Source of the DNA: Aurantimicrobium minutum
GTDB lineage: Bacteria > Actinomycetota > Actinomycetes > Actinomycetales > Microbacteriaceae
Assembly (NCBI RefSeq): GCF_029892845.1
Contig: NZ_JARXVT010000001.1
Coordinates: 248,001 to 312,000, forward strand
Direction of reading: 5' to 3'
DNA: 64,000 bases
This document shows, piece by piece, positions 19,530 to 28,288 of this stretch. The translations under genes and the position numbers were made by a program. The first letter of the stretch is position 1, and each line of letters starts with the position of its first letter. Below the pieces are notes generated by a model. The model was not told the DNA's origin. It was given only the letters and a program-made list of their open reading frames with translations, and did not search any database.

Positions 19530-20341
19530 TGCGTCGTTTCAAGAGTGGGCTGACTACCACCATCACCTGGATCTTGGTCCTGCTGTTCTTCTTCCCCATT
19601 GCGTGGATGTTTATGACGGCATTCAAGTCTGAAGCTGATGCAGCATCGATTCCGCCGAAGTTCTTTTTCACGCCCACACTGGATCAGTTTCAGATTGTGT
19701 TTGACCGTGGCATGGGTTCCTTCCTTCTGAACTCCTTTACTTCCAGCATCGCTTCGACACTCATTGTCTTGTTACTAGCTATCCCCGCGGCATATGCCTT
19801 GAGTATTCGCCCGGTGAAAAAGGTTCAAGACTCCCTGTTCTTCTTTATCTCCACACGCTTCATGCCTGTGGCAGCATCGATTCTTCCTATCTTCTTTATT
19901 CTGAAGTTCATGGGTCTGCTGGATAACATCACAGCTCTCACCTTCCTCTATGCCGCAATGAACCTCCCCATTGCTGTCTGGATGATGCGTTCCTTCTTCA
20001 ATGAAGTACCCATGGAAATAATTGAAGCGGCACAGATTGATGGTGCGAACTTCCGCACTGAGTTGGTTAAGGTTGTCTTGCCCATCGTGGTCCCCGGTAT
20101 TGCGGCAGTGGCCCTGATTTGTTTCATCTTCTCCTGGAACGAATACTTCATGGCACTGCTGTTGACCACGGACACTGCTCGCACAACCCCACCATTCTTG
20201 GCCAGCTTCGTAGATGGTCGCGGACAGTTCCTCGCTGTTCTTTCCGCGGCTTCCACCATCGCTGTTCTCCCCGTGATCATCGCTGGATGGGCTGCTCAAA
20301 AGCAGCTCGTTCGCGGTCTTGCTATGGGCGCTGTGAAGTAA
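19529..20341 (+). CDS. Polyol ABC transporter permease (MalG-like)
   Basis: A 270-residue permease with a first helix at about residues 10-32 (TITWILVLLFFFPIAWMFMTAF) and the EAA loop IIEAAQIDGANFRTELVKVVLPI. It resembles SmoG/MtlG. No ATP-binding gene follows; dehydrogenase genes come next, so the importer probably uses a shared MsmK-type ATPase encoded elsewhere. Confidence 0.9.
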   Translation: MRRFKSGLTTTITWILVLLFFFPIAWMFMTAFKSEADAASIPPKFFFTPTLDQFQIVFDRGMGSFLLNSFTSSIASTLIVLLLAIPAAYALSIRPVKKVQDSLFFFISTRFMPVAASILPIFFILKFMGLLDNITALTFLYAAMNLPIAVWMMRSFFNEVPMEIIEAAQIDGANFRTELVKVVLPIVVPGIAAVALICFIFSWNEYFMALLLTTDTARTTPPFLASFVDGRGQFLAVLSAASTIAVLPVIIAGWAAQKQLVRGLAMGAVK

Positions 20342-20368
20342 CACGAGACTAGAAAACACGAACAGATC

Positions 20369-21841
20369 ATGACGACCCTCAATAAGCGAACCCTCTCCTT
20401 AATTAAGGCAGGGGTCCCAATTCCTGGATACGACCTTGATGCTGTCAAGACTGGAATCGTTCACTTTGGTGTGGGTGGATTCCATCGCTCACACATGGCG
20501 ATGACACTCGATCGGTTGATGAATGAGAACAAGGCGCTTGACTGGGGCATTTGCGGGGTCGGCCTACTTGATGGAGACAAGAAACTCCGCGATGTCTTCG
20601 CCGAACAAGATTGCCTCTACACACTCGTTCTCAAGCACCCTGATGGTGTCCGAGAGCCCTCCATTATTGGCTCCATTCGTGAGTACATGTTTGCTCCCGA
20701 TGACCCAGAAGCCGTTATCGAAAAGATGGCAGACCCTGAGACGCGAATCGTCTCACTGACCATCACCGAGGGTGGATACAACTTTGATCGCGTAACGGGC
20801 GAATTTATGGCCTCCACGCCTGCCGTTGCATCCGATCTCCTCGATGGCGCAATTCCCTCCACCGCATTCGGTTTTGTGACCGAAGCTCTGCGTCGTCGGC
20901 GTGAACGTGGGATACCCGCGTTCACCGTTCTTTCCTGTGACAACATCCAGGGCAATGGTCATGTGGCTCAAGAGATGTTCGTTGCTTTTGCCAAGCTCAA
21001 AGACGCTGAATTGGGTGAGTGGATCGAGCAAAATGTCGCATTCCCCAACTCCATGGTCGACCGCATTACTCCAGTAACTGCTCCGGAGGACATTGCTGAA
21101 GTGGCAGAACTCACCGGTCTGAGTGACTCCTGGCCTGTTGTCGCTGAGCCTTTCTTCCAGTGGGTTATTGAAGACCACTTCACCATGGGCCGACCACCAT
21201 TTGAGGATGCGGGCGTTCAGCTCGTCGAAGATGTTGAGCCCTACGAGCTGATGAAGCTACGTTTACTCAATGCCAGCCACCAAGGCCTCACCTATTTTGG
21301 ATACCTCAGTGGTTATCGCTTTGCTCATGAAGCGCTTGCCGACCCTGCCATTGCAAAATTCCTCCTGGCCTACATGGATAACGAAGCGACTCCAACCCTT
21401 CGCCCTGTACCCGGGATCGACCTCACTGCCTACAAGCACATGCTCATTGAGCGCTTCTCAAACCCTGAGGTGCGCGACACATTAGTTCGCTTGTGTGCTG
21501 AGTCTTCTGACCGCATCCCTAAGTGGCTTGTTCCTGTGATCCACGATCAGCTTGCTCAGGACGGAGACGTCACTCTCTCTGCTGCCATTGTGGCCAGCTG
21601 GGCTCGCTATGCCGAAGGTGTTGACGAACAGGGGGAGCCCATCAACGTGGTTGACCCACTCAAGGACGAGCTCATCCCTATTGCGCTCTCGCAGCGTGAG
21701 AATCCACTTGCATTCATCCAGAACAAACACCTCTTTGGCAACTTGAGCGAGAACGAGAAGTTCACTGTTCCCTATCTCGCAGCACTTGAATCGCTCTTCA
21801 CTCGCGGGGCACACGAGACCGTTTCCAGCTACACCCGCTAA
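20369..21841 (+). CDS. Mannitol 2-dehydrogenase (long-chain polyol dehydrogenase)
   Basis: A 490-residue protein of the mannitol dehydrogenase / fructuronate reductase family: GIVHFGVGGFHRSHMA near residue 30 for NAD binding, TITEGGYNFD, and the catalytic K-x4-N-x2-H motif (KLRLLNASH, K296, N301, H304). It oxidises mannitol (often also arabitol or sorbitol) to fructose. Fructuronate reductase is the alternative, but the polyol transporter and Zn-dehydrogenase neighbours favour mannitol/arabitol. Confidence 0.85.
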   Translation: MTTLNKRTLSLIKAGVPIPGYDLDAVKTGIVHFGVGGFHRSHMAMTLDRLMNENKALDWGICGVGLLDGDKKLRDVFAEQDCLYTLVLKHPDGVREPSIIGSIREYMFAPDDPEAVIEKMADPETRIVSLTITEGGYNFDRVTGEFMASTPAVASDLLDGAIPSTAFGFVTEALRRRRERGIPAFTVLSCDNIQGNGHVAQEMFVAFAKLKDAELGEWIEQNVAFPNSMVDRITPVTAPEDIAEVAELTGLSDSWPVVAEPFFQWVIEDHFTMGRPPFEDAGVQLVEDVEPYELMKLRLLNASHQGLTYFGYLSGYRFAHEALADPAIAKFLLAYMDNEATPTLRPVPGIDLTAYKHMLIERFSNPEVRDTLVRLCAESSDRIPKWLVPVIHDQLAQDGDVTLSAAIVASWARYAEGVDEQGEPINVVDPLKDELIPIALSQRENPLAFIQNKHLFGNLSENEKFTVPYLAALESLFTRGAHETVSSYTR

Positions 21842-21885
21842 TTCAGTTCGACCTCACCATCCACACCAACAAGTAAGAGAACATC

Positions 21886-22902
21886 ATGACTACCCAGATG
21901 AAGGCATCGTTTCTGAAGAAGCAGGGCGAATTAGCTGTTGAGACGATTCCGGTGCCTGAGGTTCGTGCTGATGAAGTACTTGTTCGGGTGGAAGCAGTCG
22001 GCGTCTGCGGGAGCGATGTTCACTACTACGCTCACGGCAAGATTGGCCCCTACGTTGTCGAGAAGCCTCTGATCTTGGGACACGAGCTTTCCGGTGTCAT
22101 CGCAGCTGTGGGCTCAGATGTAAATCCTTCTCGTGTTGGCCAGCGAGTAGCTGTTGAACCACAGCGACCCTGCGGCGACTGCTTCCAGTGCAACGCTGGC
22201 CGTTACAACCTCTGCCCCGATATCGAGTTCTATGCAACCCCTCCCATCGATGGCGCTTTCTGTGAATACGTCACTATCCAGTCGAAGTTTGCCTTCGAGA
22301 TCCCTGACAGCGTCTCCTTTGAGGCAGCTGCGTTGATGGAGCCCCTCTCGGTGGGTATTTGGGCGTGTGAACGTGCTGAAGTAGGCAAGGGTAGCCGAGT
22401 TCTTATTGCCGGTGCTGGTCCTATCGGTGTCATTGTTGCTCAGACTGCTCGTGCACTCGGCGCTGCAGAAGTCATCATCACTGATGTGGCAGAAGACCGT
22501 CGTGAGTTTGCGCTTCAGCACGGTGCAACGCAGGCATTAGATCCTCGTGTCGATGAGCTCGCTGGGCTTGAAGTAGATGCTTTCATTGATGCTTCCGGTG
22601 CTCCTGCTGCCGTACAGGGTGGCATCTTGGCAGTGCGCCCAGCAGGTCGTGTCATCTTGGTCGGTGGCGGACACGACGAATACAGCCTCCCCATCTCCTT
22701 CATTCAAAACCGCGAGATCTGGATCAGCGGTGTCTTCCGTTACACCAACACCTGGCCGACCGCTATTGAGATGGTGTCCAGTGGCAAGGTGGACTTGGAC
22801 ATTCTCGTCACAGGTAAGTTCGGGCTCGACGAAGTTGAGGAAGCCCTGAATGCAGGCAAGACAGCCGGTCAGCTCAAAGCGATTGTCTACCCAGGAAAGT
22901 AA
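21886..22902 (+). CDS. Zinc-dependent sorbitol/xylitol-type dehydrogenase
   Basis: A 338-residue medium-chain dehydrogenase. Catalytic zinc residues lie in GVCGSDVHYYAHGKIG and LGHELSGV. The structural zinc-type cysteines lie in PCGDCFQCNAGRYNLCPD. NAD-binding motif GAGPIGVIVAQ. The YYAHG element is typical of sorbitol/xylitol dehydrogenases (L-iditol 2-dehydrogenase group). It gives the operon a second polyol-oxidising activity. No sugar kinase lies beside it. Confidence 0.88.
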   Translation: MTTQMKASFLKKQGELAVETIPVPEVRADEVLVRVEAVGVCGSDVHYYAHGKIGPYVVEKPLILGHELSGVIAAVGSDVNPSRVGQRVAVEPQRPCGDCFQCNAGRYNLCPDIEFYATPPIDGAFCEYVTIQSKFAFEIPDSVSFEAAALMEPLSVGIWACERAEVGKGSRVLIAGAGPIGVIVAQTARALGAAEVIITDVAEDRREFALQHGATQALDPRVDELAGLEVDAFIDASGAPAAVQGGILAVRPAGRVILVGGGHDEYSLPISFIQNREIWISGVFRYTNTWPTAIEMVSSGKVDLDILVTGKFGLDEVEEALNAGKTAGQLKAIVYPGK

Positions 22903-22928
22903 GTACCTTTTCTGCGAACGACGCTGAA

Positions 22929-23471
22929 TTACTTTCCGGCGTTGATGAGGGAATTGATTCCCTCTTGGAAGCCAGGGTCTGAGAACAGCGCAATAAAGAT
23001 GCAGGCTGTGGACAGTGCGTTAGAGATAACGGCACCCAATACTGGAATCCACCAGGAGAACTTCTTCGCCTTCATGCGCTGACGAGAAACCCAGACCACC
23101 ATAGCCAGAACAATGGCTTGAATGGTGACGGCAACCCAGCCCATTTGAACAGCAAAGGTGATGTTCTCGAACGTGCCCAGGTTGAAGTCAGGGTTCAGGG
23201 TGTTCAGCTCGTCATAGAGCAGGTTCATCGAGGCGCGAGGGTTGATGTAGTCGCCAAGGCCGGAGAAGACCGAGAACACAGCAACAAAGATCAAACCCCA
23301 GGTGATGAAACGATCGAGAGCAAGGCTCCGCTCCTTCTTCTCCTCAGGAGTGAGGGGAGTCGGAGCCTGCTTCGATTCGTTGTTGTCGTTCTTGTTCTTT
23401 GCGGCAGGGGACACCGAAGTCGCCTTGTCTTCCTTGTCGGAAGCAGGCGTGGTCTCAGGTGTTTCTGCCAT
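22929..23471 (-). CDS. Membrane protein of unknown function downstream of fba
   Basis: A 180-residue protein: a charged, low-complexity N-terminus (about residues 1-50, rich in K, D, E, P), then three likely membrane helices (FITWGLIFVAVFSVFSGL; a segment around AVTIQAIVLAMVVWV; WIPVLGAVISNALSTACIFIALF). It may belong to an actinobacterial DUF family such as DUF6264, but I am not certain. It starts 11 bases after the fba stop with no visible ribosome binding site. Confidence 0.6.
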   Translation of the reverse strand: MAETPETTPASDKEDKATSVSPAAKNKNDNNESKQAPTPLTPEEKKERSLALDRFITWGLIFVAVFSVFSGLGDYINPRASMNLLYDELNTLNPDFNLGTFENITFAVQMGWVAVTIQAIVLAMVVWVSRQRMKAKKFSWWIPVLGAVISNALSTACIFIALFSDPGFQEGINSLINAGK

Positions 23472-23482
23472 GGAGAGGGTTC

Positions 23483-24508
23483 TTACTTTCCGGAGTGACC
23501 AGCAGAACCGAGCTGCTGAGTAGCCTGGCCAACGCGAGCTGCCATAGCGGTCTCAGCGAGCTTGCCCCATGCGCGGGGGTCATAGATCTTCTTGTTACCC
23601 ATTTCGCCATCAACCTTGAGCACACCGTCGTAGTTGCGGAACATGGTGTCTGCAACAGAACGGGTGAAGGCGTACTGGGTGTCGGTGTCGACGTTCATCT
23701 TGATAACACCATTGGCAACAGCTTCAGCGATCTCTGCGTCAGTTGAACCAGAACCACCGTGGAATACGAGGTCGAAAGGCTTTGCTGCGGTACCGAACTT
23801 AGCTGCAACGCCTTCCTGGATCTCCTTGAGGAGTTCGGGGCGAAGCTTGACGTTACCGGGCTTGTAAACACCGTGCACGTTACCGAAGGTCATGGCTGCC
23901 ATGTAGCGGCCGTTCTCGCCGAGGCCCAGAGCCTCCACGGTCTTGATGCCGTCTTCGATGGTGGTGTACAGGCTGTCGTTGATGTCGTGAGAGACGCCGT
24001 CTTCCTCGCCACCGACAACACCGATTTCAACCTCGAGGATGGCGTTGATGTTCTTGGTCTTGGCCAACATCATCTGAGCGATCTCAAGGTTCTCAGCCAG
24101 AGGAACAGCAGAACCGTCCCACATGTGTGACTGGAAGATGGGGTTGCGGCCGGCCTTGACCTCTTCTTCGCTTGCGGCGATGAGGGGAAGAACGAAGTCA
24201 TCGAGAGCGTTCTTGGGGCAGTGGTCGGTGTGAAGTGCCACGGTGATGGGGTAGCTCTTTGCTACTTCGTGAGCAAACTTCGCGAATGCGAGTGCACCGG
24301 TTGCACGTGCCTTGACGGTGTGACCTGCAAAGTAGTCAGCACCACCAGTGGTGACCTGGATGATGCCGTCAGAACCGGCCTCGGTCAGTCCCTGAAGAAC
24401 AGCGTTGAGCGTCTGTGAGCTCGAAACGTTGAACGCGGGGTATGCAAAGCCCTTGGCCTTTGCCTTGTCGAGCATTTCTGCATACTGTTCCGGGGTTGCG
24501 ACGGGCAT
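23483..24508 (-). CDS. fbaA: Fructose-bisphosphate aldolase, class II
   Basis: A 341-residue class II aldolase, with zinc-site motif ALHTDHCPKNALDD near residues 90-103 and VFHGGSGSTDAEI near residue 250. It splits fructose 1,6-bisphosphate into DHAP and glyceraldehyde 3-phosphate. Ribosome binding site AGGAGA precedes the ATG. It diverges from glpX, so both FBP enzymes share one intergenic region. Confidence 0.95.
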   Translation of the reverse strand: MPVATPEQYAEMLDKAKAKGFAYPAFNVSSSQTLNAVLQGLTEAGSDGIIQVTTGGADYFAGHTVKARATGALAFAKFAHEVAKSYPITVALHTDHCPKNALDDFVLPLIAASEEEVKAGRNPIFQSHMWDGSAVPLAENLEIAQMMLAKTKNINAILEVEIGVVGGEEDGVSHDINDSLYTTIEDGIKTVEALGLGENGRYMAAMTFGNVHGVYKPGNVKLRPELLKEIQEGVAAKFGTAAKPFDLVFHGGSGSTDAEIAEAVANGVIKMNVDTDTQYAFTRSVADTMFRNYDGVLKVDGEMGNKKIYDPRAWGKLAETAMAARVGQATQQLGSAGHSGK

Positions 24509-24623
24509 GACATCTCCTAGATTTGTGGCGCGAATGTAAAGGGAAAGCGCTCTTCTAGTCTAACCAGCCCTCTGGTGAGCGTGATTCGGGTATGAACGAA
24601 ACGAATACGTGAGTATTACGCCC

Positions 24624-24659
24624 GTCGACTGGGGAGTGACGCGCGTCGACGCCTAGGCT
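24624..24659 (+). promoter_or_regulatory. glpX promoter region with paired GTCGAC sites
   Basis: Two GTCGAC palindromes at 24624-24629 and 24645-24650 are 21 bases apart (two helical turns), just upstream of TAGGCT (24654-24659), which lies six bases before the glpX GTG. The pair looks like an operator over a leaderless promoter; no binding protein is known to me. Confidence 0.4.
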
Positions 24660-24665
24660 GAGAGC

Positions 24666-25658
24666 GTGACTACGACAAACACCGGAATCCTGAACCTTCA
24701 CCCTGATCGCAACCTTGGTATGGAGCTGGTGCGTGCCACCGAAGCTGCTGCTATCCGCGCAGTGCCTTTCATCGGCCATGGCGACAAGAACGCAGCTGAC
24801 AAGGCTGCTGTTGACGCCATGCGCGCATTCCTTGCCACCGTGAACTTTGACGGCGTCATCGTCATCGGTGAGGGCGAGAAGGACGAAGCTCCCATGCTGT
24901 TCAACGGGGAGCACGTTGGTAACGGTCGTGGCCCTGCCTGTGACATCGCCGTAGACCCCATCGACGGCACCAGCCTGACGGCTGCAGGCCGCCAGAATGC
25001 GGTCTCCGTCATTGCGGTCTCGGACCGCGGCACCATGCTGGATGCCTCCTCTGTCTTTTACATGAACAAGATTGCCACCGGCCCTGAGGGCATCGGTGTT
25101 GTCGACATCCGTAAGCCCATTGGTGAGAACATCCGTGCGCTCGCCAAGGCAACCGGTCGCAATGTCGGAGATATCCGCGTTGCCGTGCTGGACCGTCCCC
25201 GTCACATGGACCTGATCCAGGAGATCCGTGACGCCGGTGCTGGTACTCGTCTTCTTCTCGATGGTGACGTCGCAGGTGGCATCAACGCTGCACGTTACGA
25301 ATCACGCATCGACATGTGTGTGGGAATCGGTGGCAGCCCTGAAGGTGTGGTCACCGCGTGTGCCATGAAGGCACTCGGCGGCATGATCCAGACCATCTTG
25401 GCTCCTAAGGATGATGACGAGAAGCAGAAGGGTCTCGACGCAGGCCTCAAGTTTGACCACGTTTATGACCAGGACTCACTCGTCACCAGCGACAACACCT
25501 TCTTTGTTGCCACCGGTGTGACTGATGGCGGTCTGGTGGAGGGTGTTCGCCGCAAGGGTCCGATCATCCGCACCGACAGCATCATTCTTCGTGGCCGCTC
25601 CGGCACCATCCGCCGCGTTCAGGCCGACTACCGCGCTGACCGCTGGCTCGAGGTCTAA
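24666..25658 (+). CDS. glpX: Fructose-1,6-bisphosphatase, class II
   Basis: A 330-residue GlpX-type phosphatase with VIGEGEKDEAPML and the lithium-sensitive phosphatase motif DPIDGTSLTAAG at about residues 98-109. It is the gluconeogenic FBPase of most actinobacteria. GTG 24666 is chosen because MTTTNTGILNLHPDRNLG begins the conserved part and a -10-like box lies six bases upstream. Its stop overlaps the convergent MFS gene by four bases. Confidence 0.95.
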   Translation: MTTTNTGILNLHPDRNLGMELVRATEAAAIRAVPFIGHGDKNAADKAAVDAMRAFLATVNFDGVIVIGEGEKDEAPMLFNGEHVGNGRGPACDIAVDPIDGTSLTAAGRQNAVSVIAVSDRGTMLDASSVFYMNKIATGPEGIGVVDIRKPIGENIRALAKATGRNVGDIRVAVLDRPRHMDLIQEIRDAGAGTRLLLDGDVAGGINAARYESRIDMCVGIGGSPEGVVTACAMKALGGMIQTILAPKDDDEKQKGLDAGLKFDHVYDQDSLVTSDNTFFVATGVTDGGLVEGVRRKGPIIRTDSIILRGRSGTIRRVQADYRADRWLEV

Positions 25659-26890
25659 GACTTCAGAGCAAGTTCTGCGTCAACCATGCGGTTTCGACGC
25701 AGAATCAGTGCGGCAGGAATATTTGCTGCAACAGAGACGATCATGAGGGTCGTCAGAACGACGGTCCAGTCATTGGTGCTGCTGTAAAGCATGCCCATCA
25801 GGGGCGGTGCCATTGCTGCGCACAGATACGCCACGATCTGAGCAAATCCACTGAGCGCCATGGAGCTCCGCACGCTTTCGGTGCGCAGGTTCACCAAAAC
25901 CAGCGCCAGTGGGAATTCCAAACATCCCGTTCCCACGATGGCAACCCAAATCCAGGTGCCGTGTGTGGGGGAAAGCAAAAGCCCGAGATAGCCCACAACA
26001 AAAAAGGCACTGCCCAAGGTGACAAGCCAGTGCACATGCTTTCCCATGCGCTTAGCTAAGCCTGGGGTCACGAAGGCCAGCGGCAAACCAATGCCGGCAA
26101 AGAGCGCCAATAGGGCTCCACTTTGTGCCGGGGTAACCCCGGCAATATCAATGAGAATGACCGGCATCCATGCATACATGGCATAGCCGGTGATGGAAGA
26201 GACCGCGAGGACGGTTCCCACTGCCCAGGCAGTGGGGGAGCGCCAGGGATGAATCTTGCGCACCTGCGGAGATTCCTCGGGGGCATCAAACGAGGAGTCC
26301 TTGCGATGAGAACGGTATTCCAGAATCCAGGGAATCAGAGCGATGGTGGCAATGACGGCCCATTGCAAGAGGGAACCTCGCCAACCAATGGCATCCGCCA
26401 CAGGAACAGCCACCAGCGCCGGAAGGAAAGCGCTGATCGACATGATGGACATGTATACCGAGGTCATCATGCTGACGCGATCTGGGAAGTATTTGCGCAC
26501 AACCGGAGGCATGGCCACATTGGCAAAGCCCATGCCCACCAGCGCTGAAAGCGTTCCCACAGCCAAGGTCTGCCAGTTGACTGATGCAGCACGAATGACG
26601 TGCCCCAGAATCATGAGAACTAAAGCCAAGATCAGTGTGCGCTCAAGGCCTATGCGCTTCTCAATGCGTGGGGTGAAGACCCCGCCAGCGGCGAAGCTCA
26701 AGGGGGCAATGGATCCCAGCAACGCAATGGCGGCCGTGTTTAGCTCGTAGGTCTGGCCAATGATCGGAATCAGCGGGGACAGACCAGCAACAGCGGCACG
26801 CATGCTGAAGGCCACGAGTGCGATACCCGCAAACGCTAAAACGCGCCCTGCCAATAAGGCACGGGGCGCGTTAGCTGATGGTGAACTCAC
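25655..26890 (-). CDS. MFS transporter, CynX/NimT type
   Basis: A 411-residue major facilitator with about 12 membrane helices. The start FAGIALVAFSMRAAVAGLSPLIPII and the loop YFPDRVSMMTSVYMSIMS resemble the cyanate/nitroimidazole (CynX/NimT) group. The substrate cannot be read from the sequence. GTG start; 15 bases downstream of rmuC, so probably co-transcribed. Confidence 0.8.
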   Translation of the reverse strand: MSSPSANAPRALLAGRVLAFAGIALVAFSMRAAVAGLSPLIPIIGQTYELNTAAIALLGSIAPLSFAAGGVFTPRIEKRIGLERTLILALVLMILGHVIRAASVNWQTLAVGTLSALVGMGFANVAMPPVVRKYFPDRVSMMTSVYMSIMSISAFLPALVAVPVADAIGWRGSLLQWAVIATIALIPWILEYRSHRKDSSFDAPEESPQVRKIHPWRSPTAWAVGTVLAVSSITGYAMYAWMPVILIDIAGVTPAQSGALLALFAGIGLPLAFVTPGLAKRMGKHVHWLVTLGSAFFVVGYLGLLLSPTHGTWIWVAIVGTGCLEFPLALVLVNLRTESVRSSMALSGFAQIVAYLCAAMAPPLMGMLYSSTNDWTVVLTTLMIVSVAANIPAALILRRNRMVDAELALKS

Positions 26891-26905
26891 GTTCCCATCA
26901 TGTCA

Positions 26906-28138
26906 TTAGCTGGAGAGGGTGTTGTTCTCAGGATCAACGAGTTCCCCGGCAGTGAGTGGTTTGGGGGCATCGTGAACTTCAATTCCTTCAGGAAGGATCT
27001 TGGTGGGGTCAATACCAGGGAACTTACGAGCCGTGGAGAGCACACGCGTCTCGAGCGAGGAGATGAAACCGTTGTAGTGCTTGACGGTGTTCTCTATCGC
27101 CTTACGCAGGTCCTCGGTGTGCTTGGTCATGGTGCTGAGGCGTGAGTAGAGCTCGATTCCCAAGTCGAAGAGCTTCTTAGCTTCGTCAGTAACGACCTGC
27201 TGTTGCCAGGTGTAGGACACGGTCTTGAGCACTGCCCACAGGTTCACAGGAGAGGCCAGCGCAACGCGCTTGCCAAAGGCATAGTCCAGAAGAGTGGGGT
27301 CTGCCTCGAGTGCGGAAGCAAGGAGCGATTCGCTGGGAATGAAAGCCAGAACAAATTCTGGGCTGAAATCGAAGCCGCTCCAGTAGCTCTTGGAGCTCAG
27401 AGCGTCCACGTGGGAGCGGACAGCTTTCACGTGAGCGTCCATCAGGGTCTTGCGACGAGCTGCCTCTTCACCAGTTGCGGTGATAGGGATCTGGCTTGCC
27501 TCGAGATAGGAGTTGAAGGGCACCTTGGCGTCAATGACAATGGTCTTGCCGCCGGGAAGGTTTATCACCATGTCAGGGCGGATGGTTCCACCATCTGTCT
27601 TCATAGTGGTTTGAGTATCAAAGTCCACGTGGGCGGTCAGGCCGGCAACTTCGACCAAGCGGCGAAGCTGTGCTTCACCCCAGGTGCCACGAACACTGTT
27701 GGAGCTCAGAGCTGAGGCGAGTGACTGGGTGGTTGCGCGCAATTCTTCGCCAAACTGGCGTGACTGGGTTAGCTGCTGGGCAATCTGGCCATACTGTTCC
27801 TGGCGCTGATTTTCTAGGTCGTTGACCTTGGTTTGCATCGCCTGCAGGGTTTCTTTGACAGGGGCTAGGGCTTCAAGAACTTTGTGCTCTTCTCGAGCAC
27901 GTGCTGCTTCGTCTTCCTGCTTGCGCTCGCTGACTTCGCGCAGTTCGCTGAGCATGCGCTCCAGAGTCTGGATCTGCTCCTCTTTACCGGTGACGCGAGC
28001 TTCGGCAGTAGCAGCGCGCACAGCGAGGTCACCTGCATCGCTGGGGAGAGATTTGCGTGCACGCAAGCCCCAGCCAATTGCAATTCCGGCAACAATTCCG
28101 GCAATCAAACCGAGGATGAGAAACAGTGAAGACTCCAT
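26906..28138 (-). CDS. rmuC: DNA recombination protein RmuC
   Basis: A 410-residue protein: an N-terminal membrane helix (SLFLILGLIAGIVAGIAIGWGL), a long coiled coil (about residues 30-140, rich in E, Q, R, L) and the RmuC nuclease-like domain (RGTWGEAQLRRLVEVAGL; VIDAKVPFNSYLEA; FIPSESLL). RmuC limits DNA inversions and has a PD-(D/E)XK-like fold. ATG 28138 gives the compact N-terminus; a GTG six bases earlier is also possible. Confidence 0.9.
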   Translation of the reverse strand: MESSLFLILGLIAGIVAGIAIGWGLRARKSLPSDAGDLAVRAATAEARVTGKEEQIQTLERMLSELREVSERKQEDEAARAREEHKVLEALAPVKETLQAMQTKVNDLENQRQEQYGQIAQQLTQSRQFGEELRATTQSLASALSSNSVRGTWGEAQLRRLVEVAGLTAHVDFDTQTTMKTDGGTIRPDMVINLPGGKTIVIDAKVPFNSYLEASQIPITATGEEAARRKTLMDAHVKAVRSHVDALSSKSYWSGFDFSPEFVLAFIPSESLLASALEADPTLLDYAFGKRVALASPVNLWAVLKTVSYTWQQQVVTDEAKKLFDLGIELYSRLSTMTKHTEDLRKAIENTVKHYNGFISSLETRVLSTARKFPGIDPTKILPEGIEVHDAPKPLTAGELVDPENNTLSS

Positions 28139-28215
28139 CCTCACAGTGTCTCAGTACCGGGGGACATTTCTGTGTTGCGCTCGCGTTTAAGCCCGCGTAA
28201 TGTCAGACTTGTCAA

Positions 28216-28246
28216 TATGTCCTAACATATGTACGTTAGAGCTAAC
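28216..28246 (+). promoter_or_regulatory. Candidate operator upstream of iolC
   Basis: TATGTCCTAACA (28216-28227) contains the palindrome ATGT-N4-ACAT. It is followed by CTAAC (28222-28226), GTTAG (28235-28239) and CTAAC (28242-28246), so half-sites are repeated in both orientations. The 12-mer TATGT-NN-TAACA also occurs before iolG (37699-37710). This suggests one regulator (the LacI at 36408-37418 or another) acting on both iol transcripts. Confidence 0.45.
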
Positions 28247-28288
28247 AGATTTATTTCCAGCCCTCTTGAGAAAGTTGTACATCGCAGT

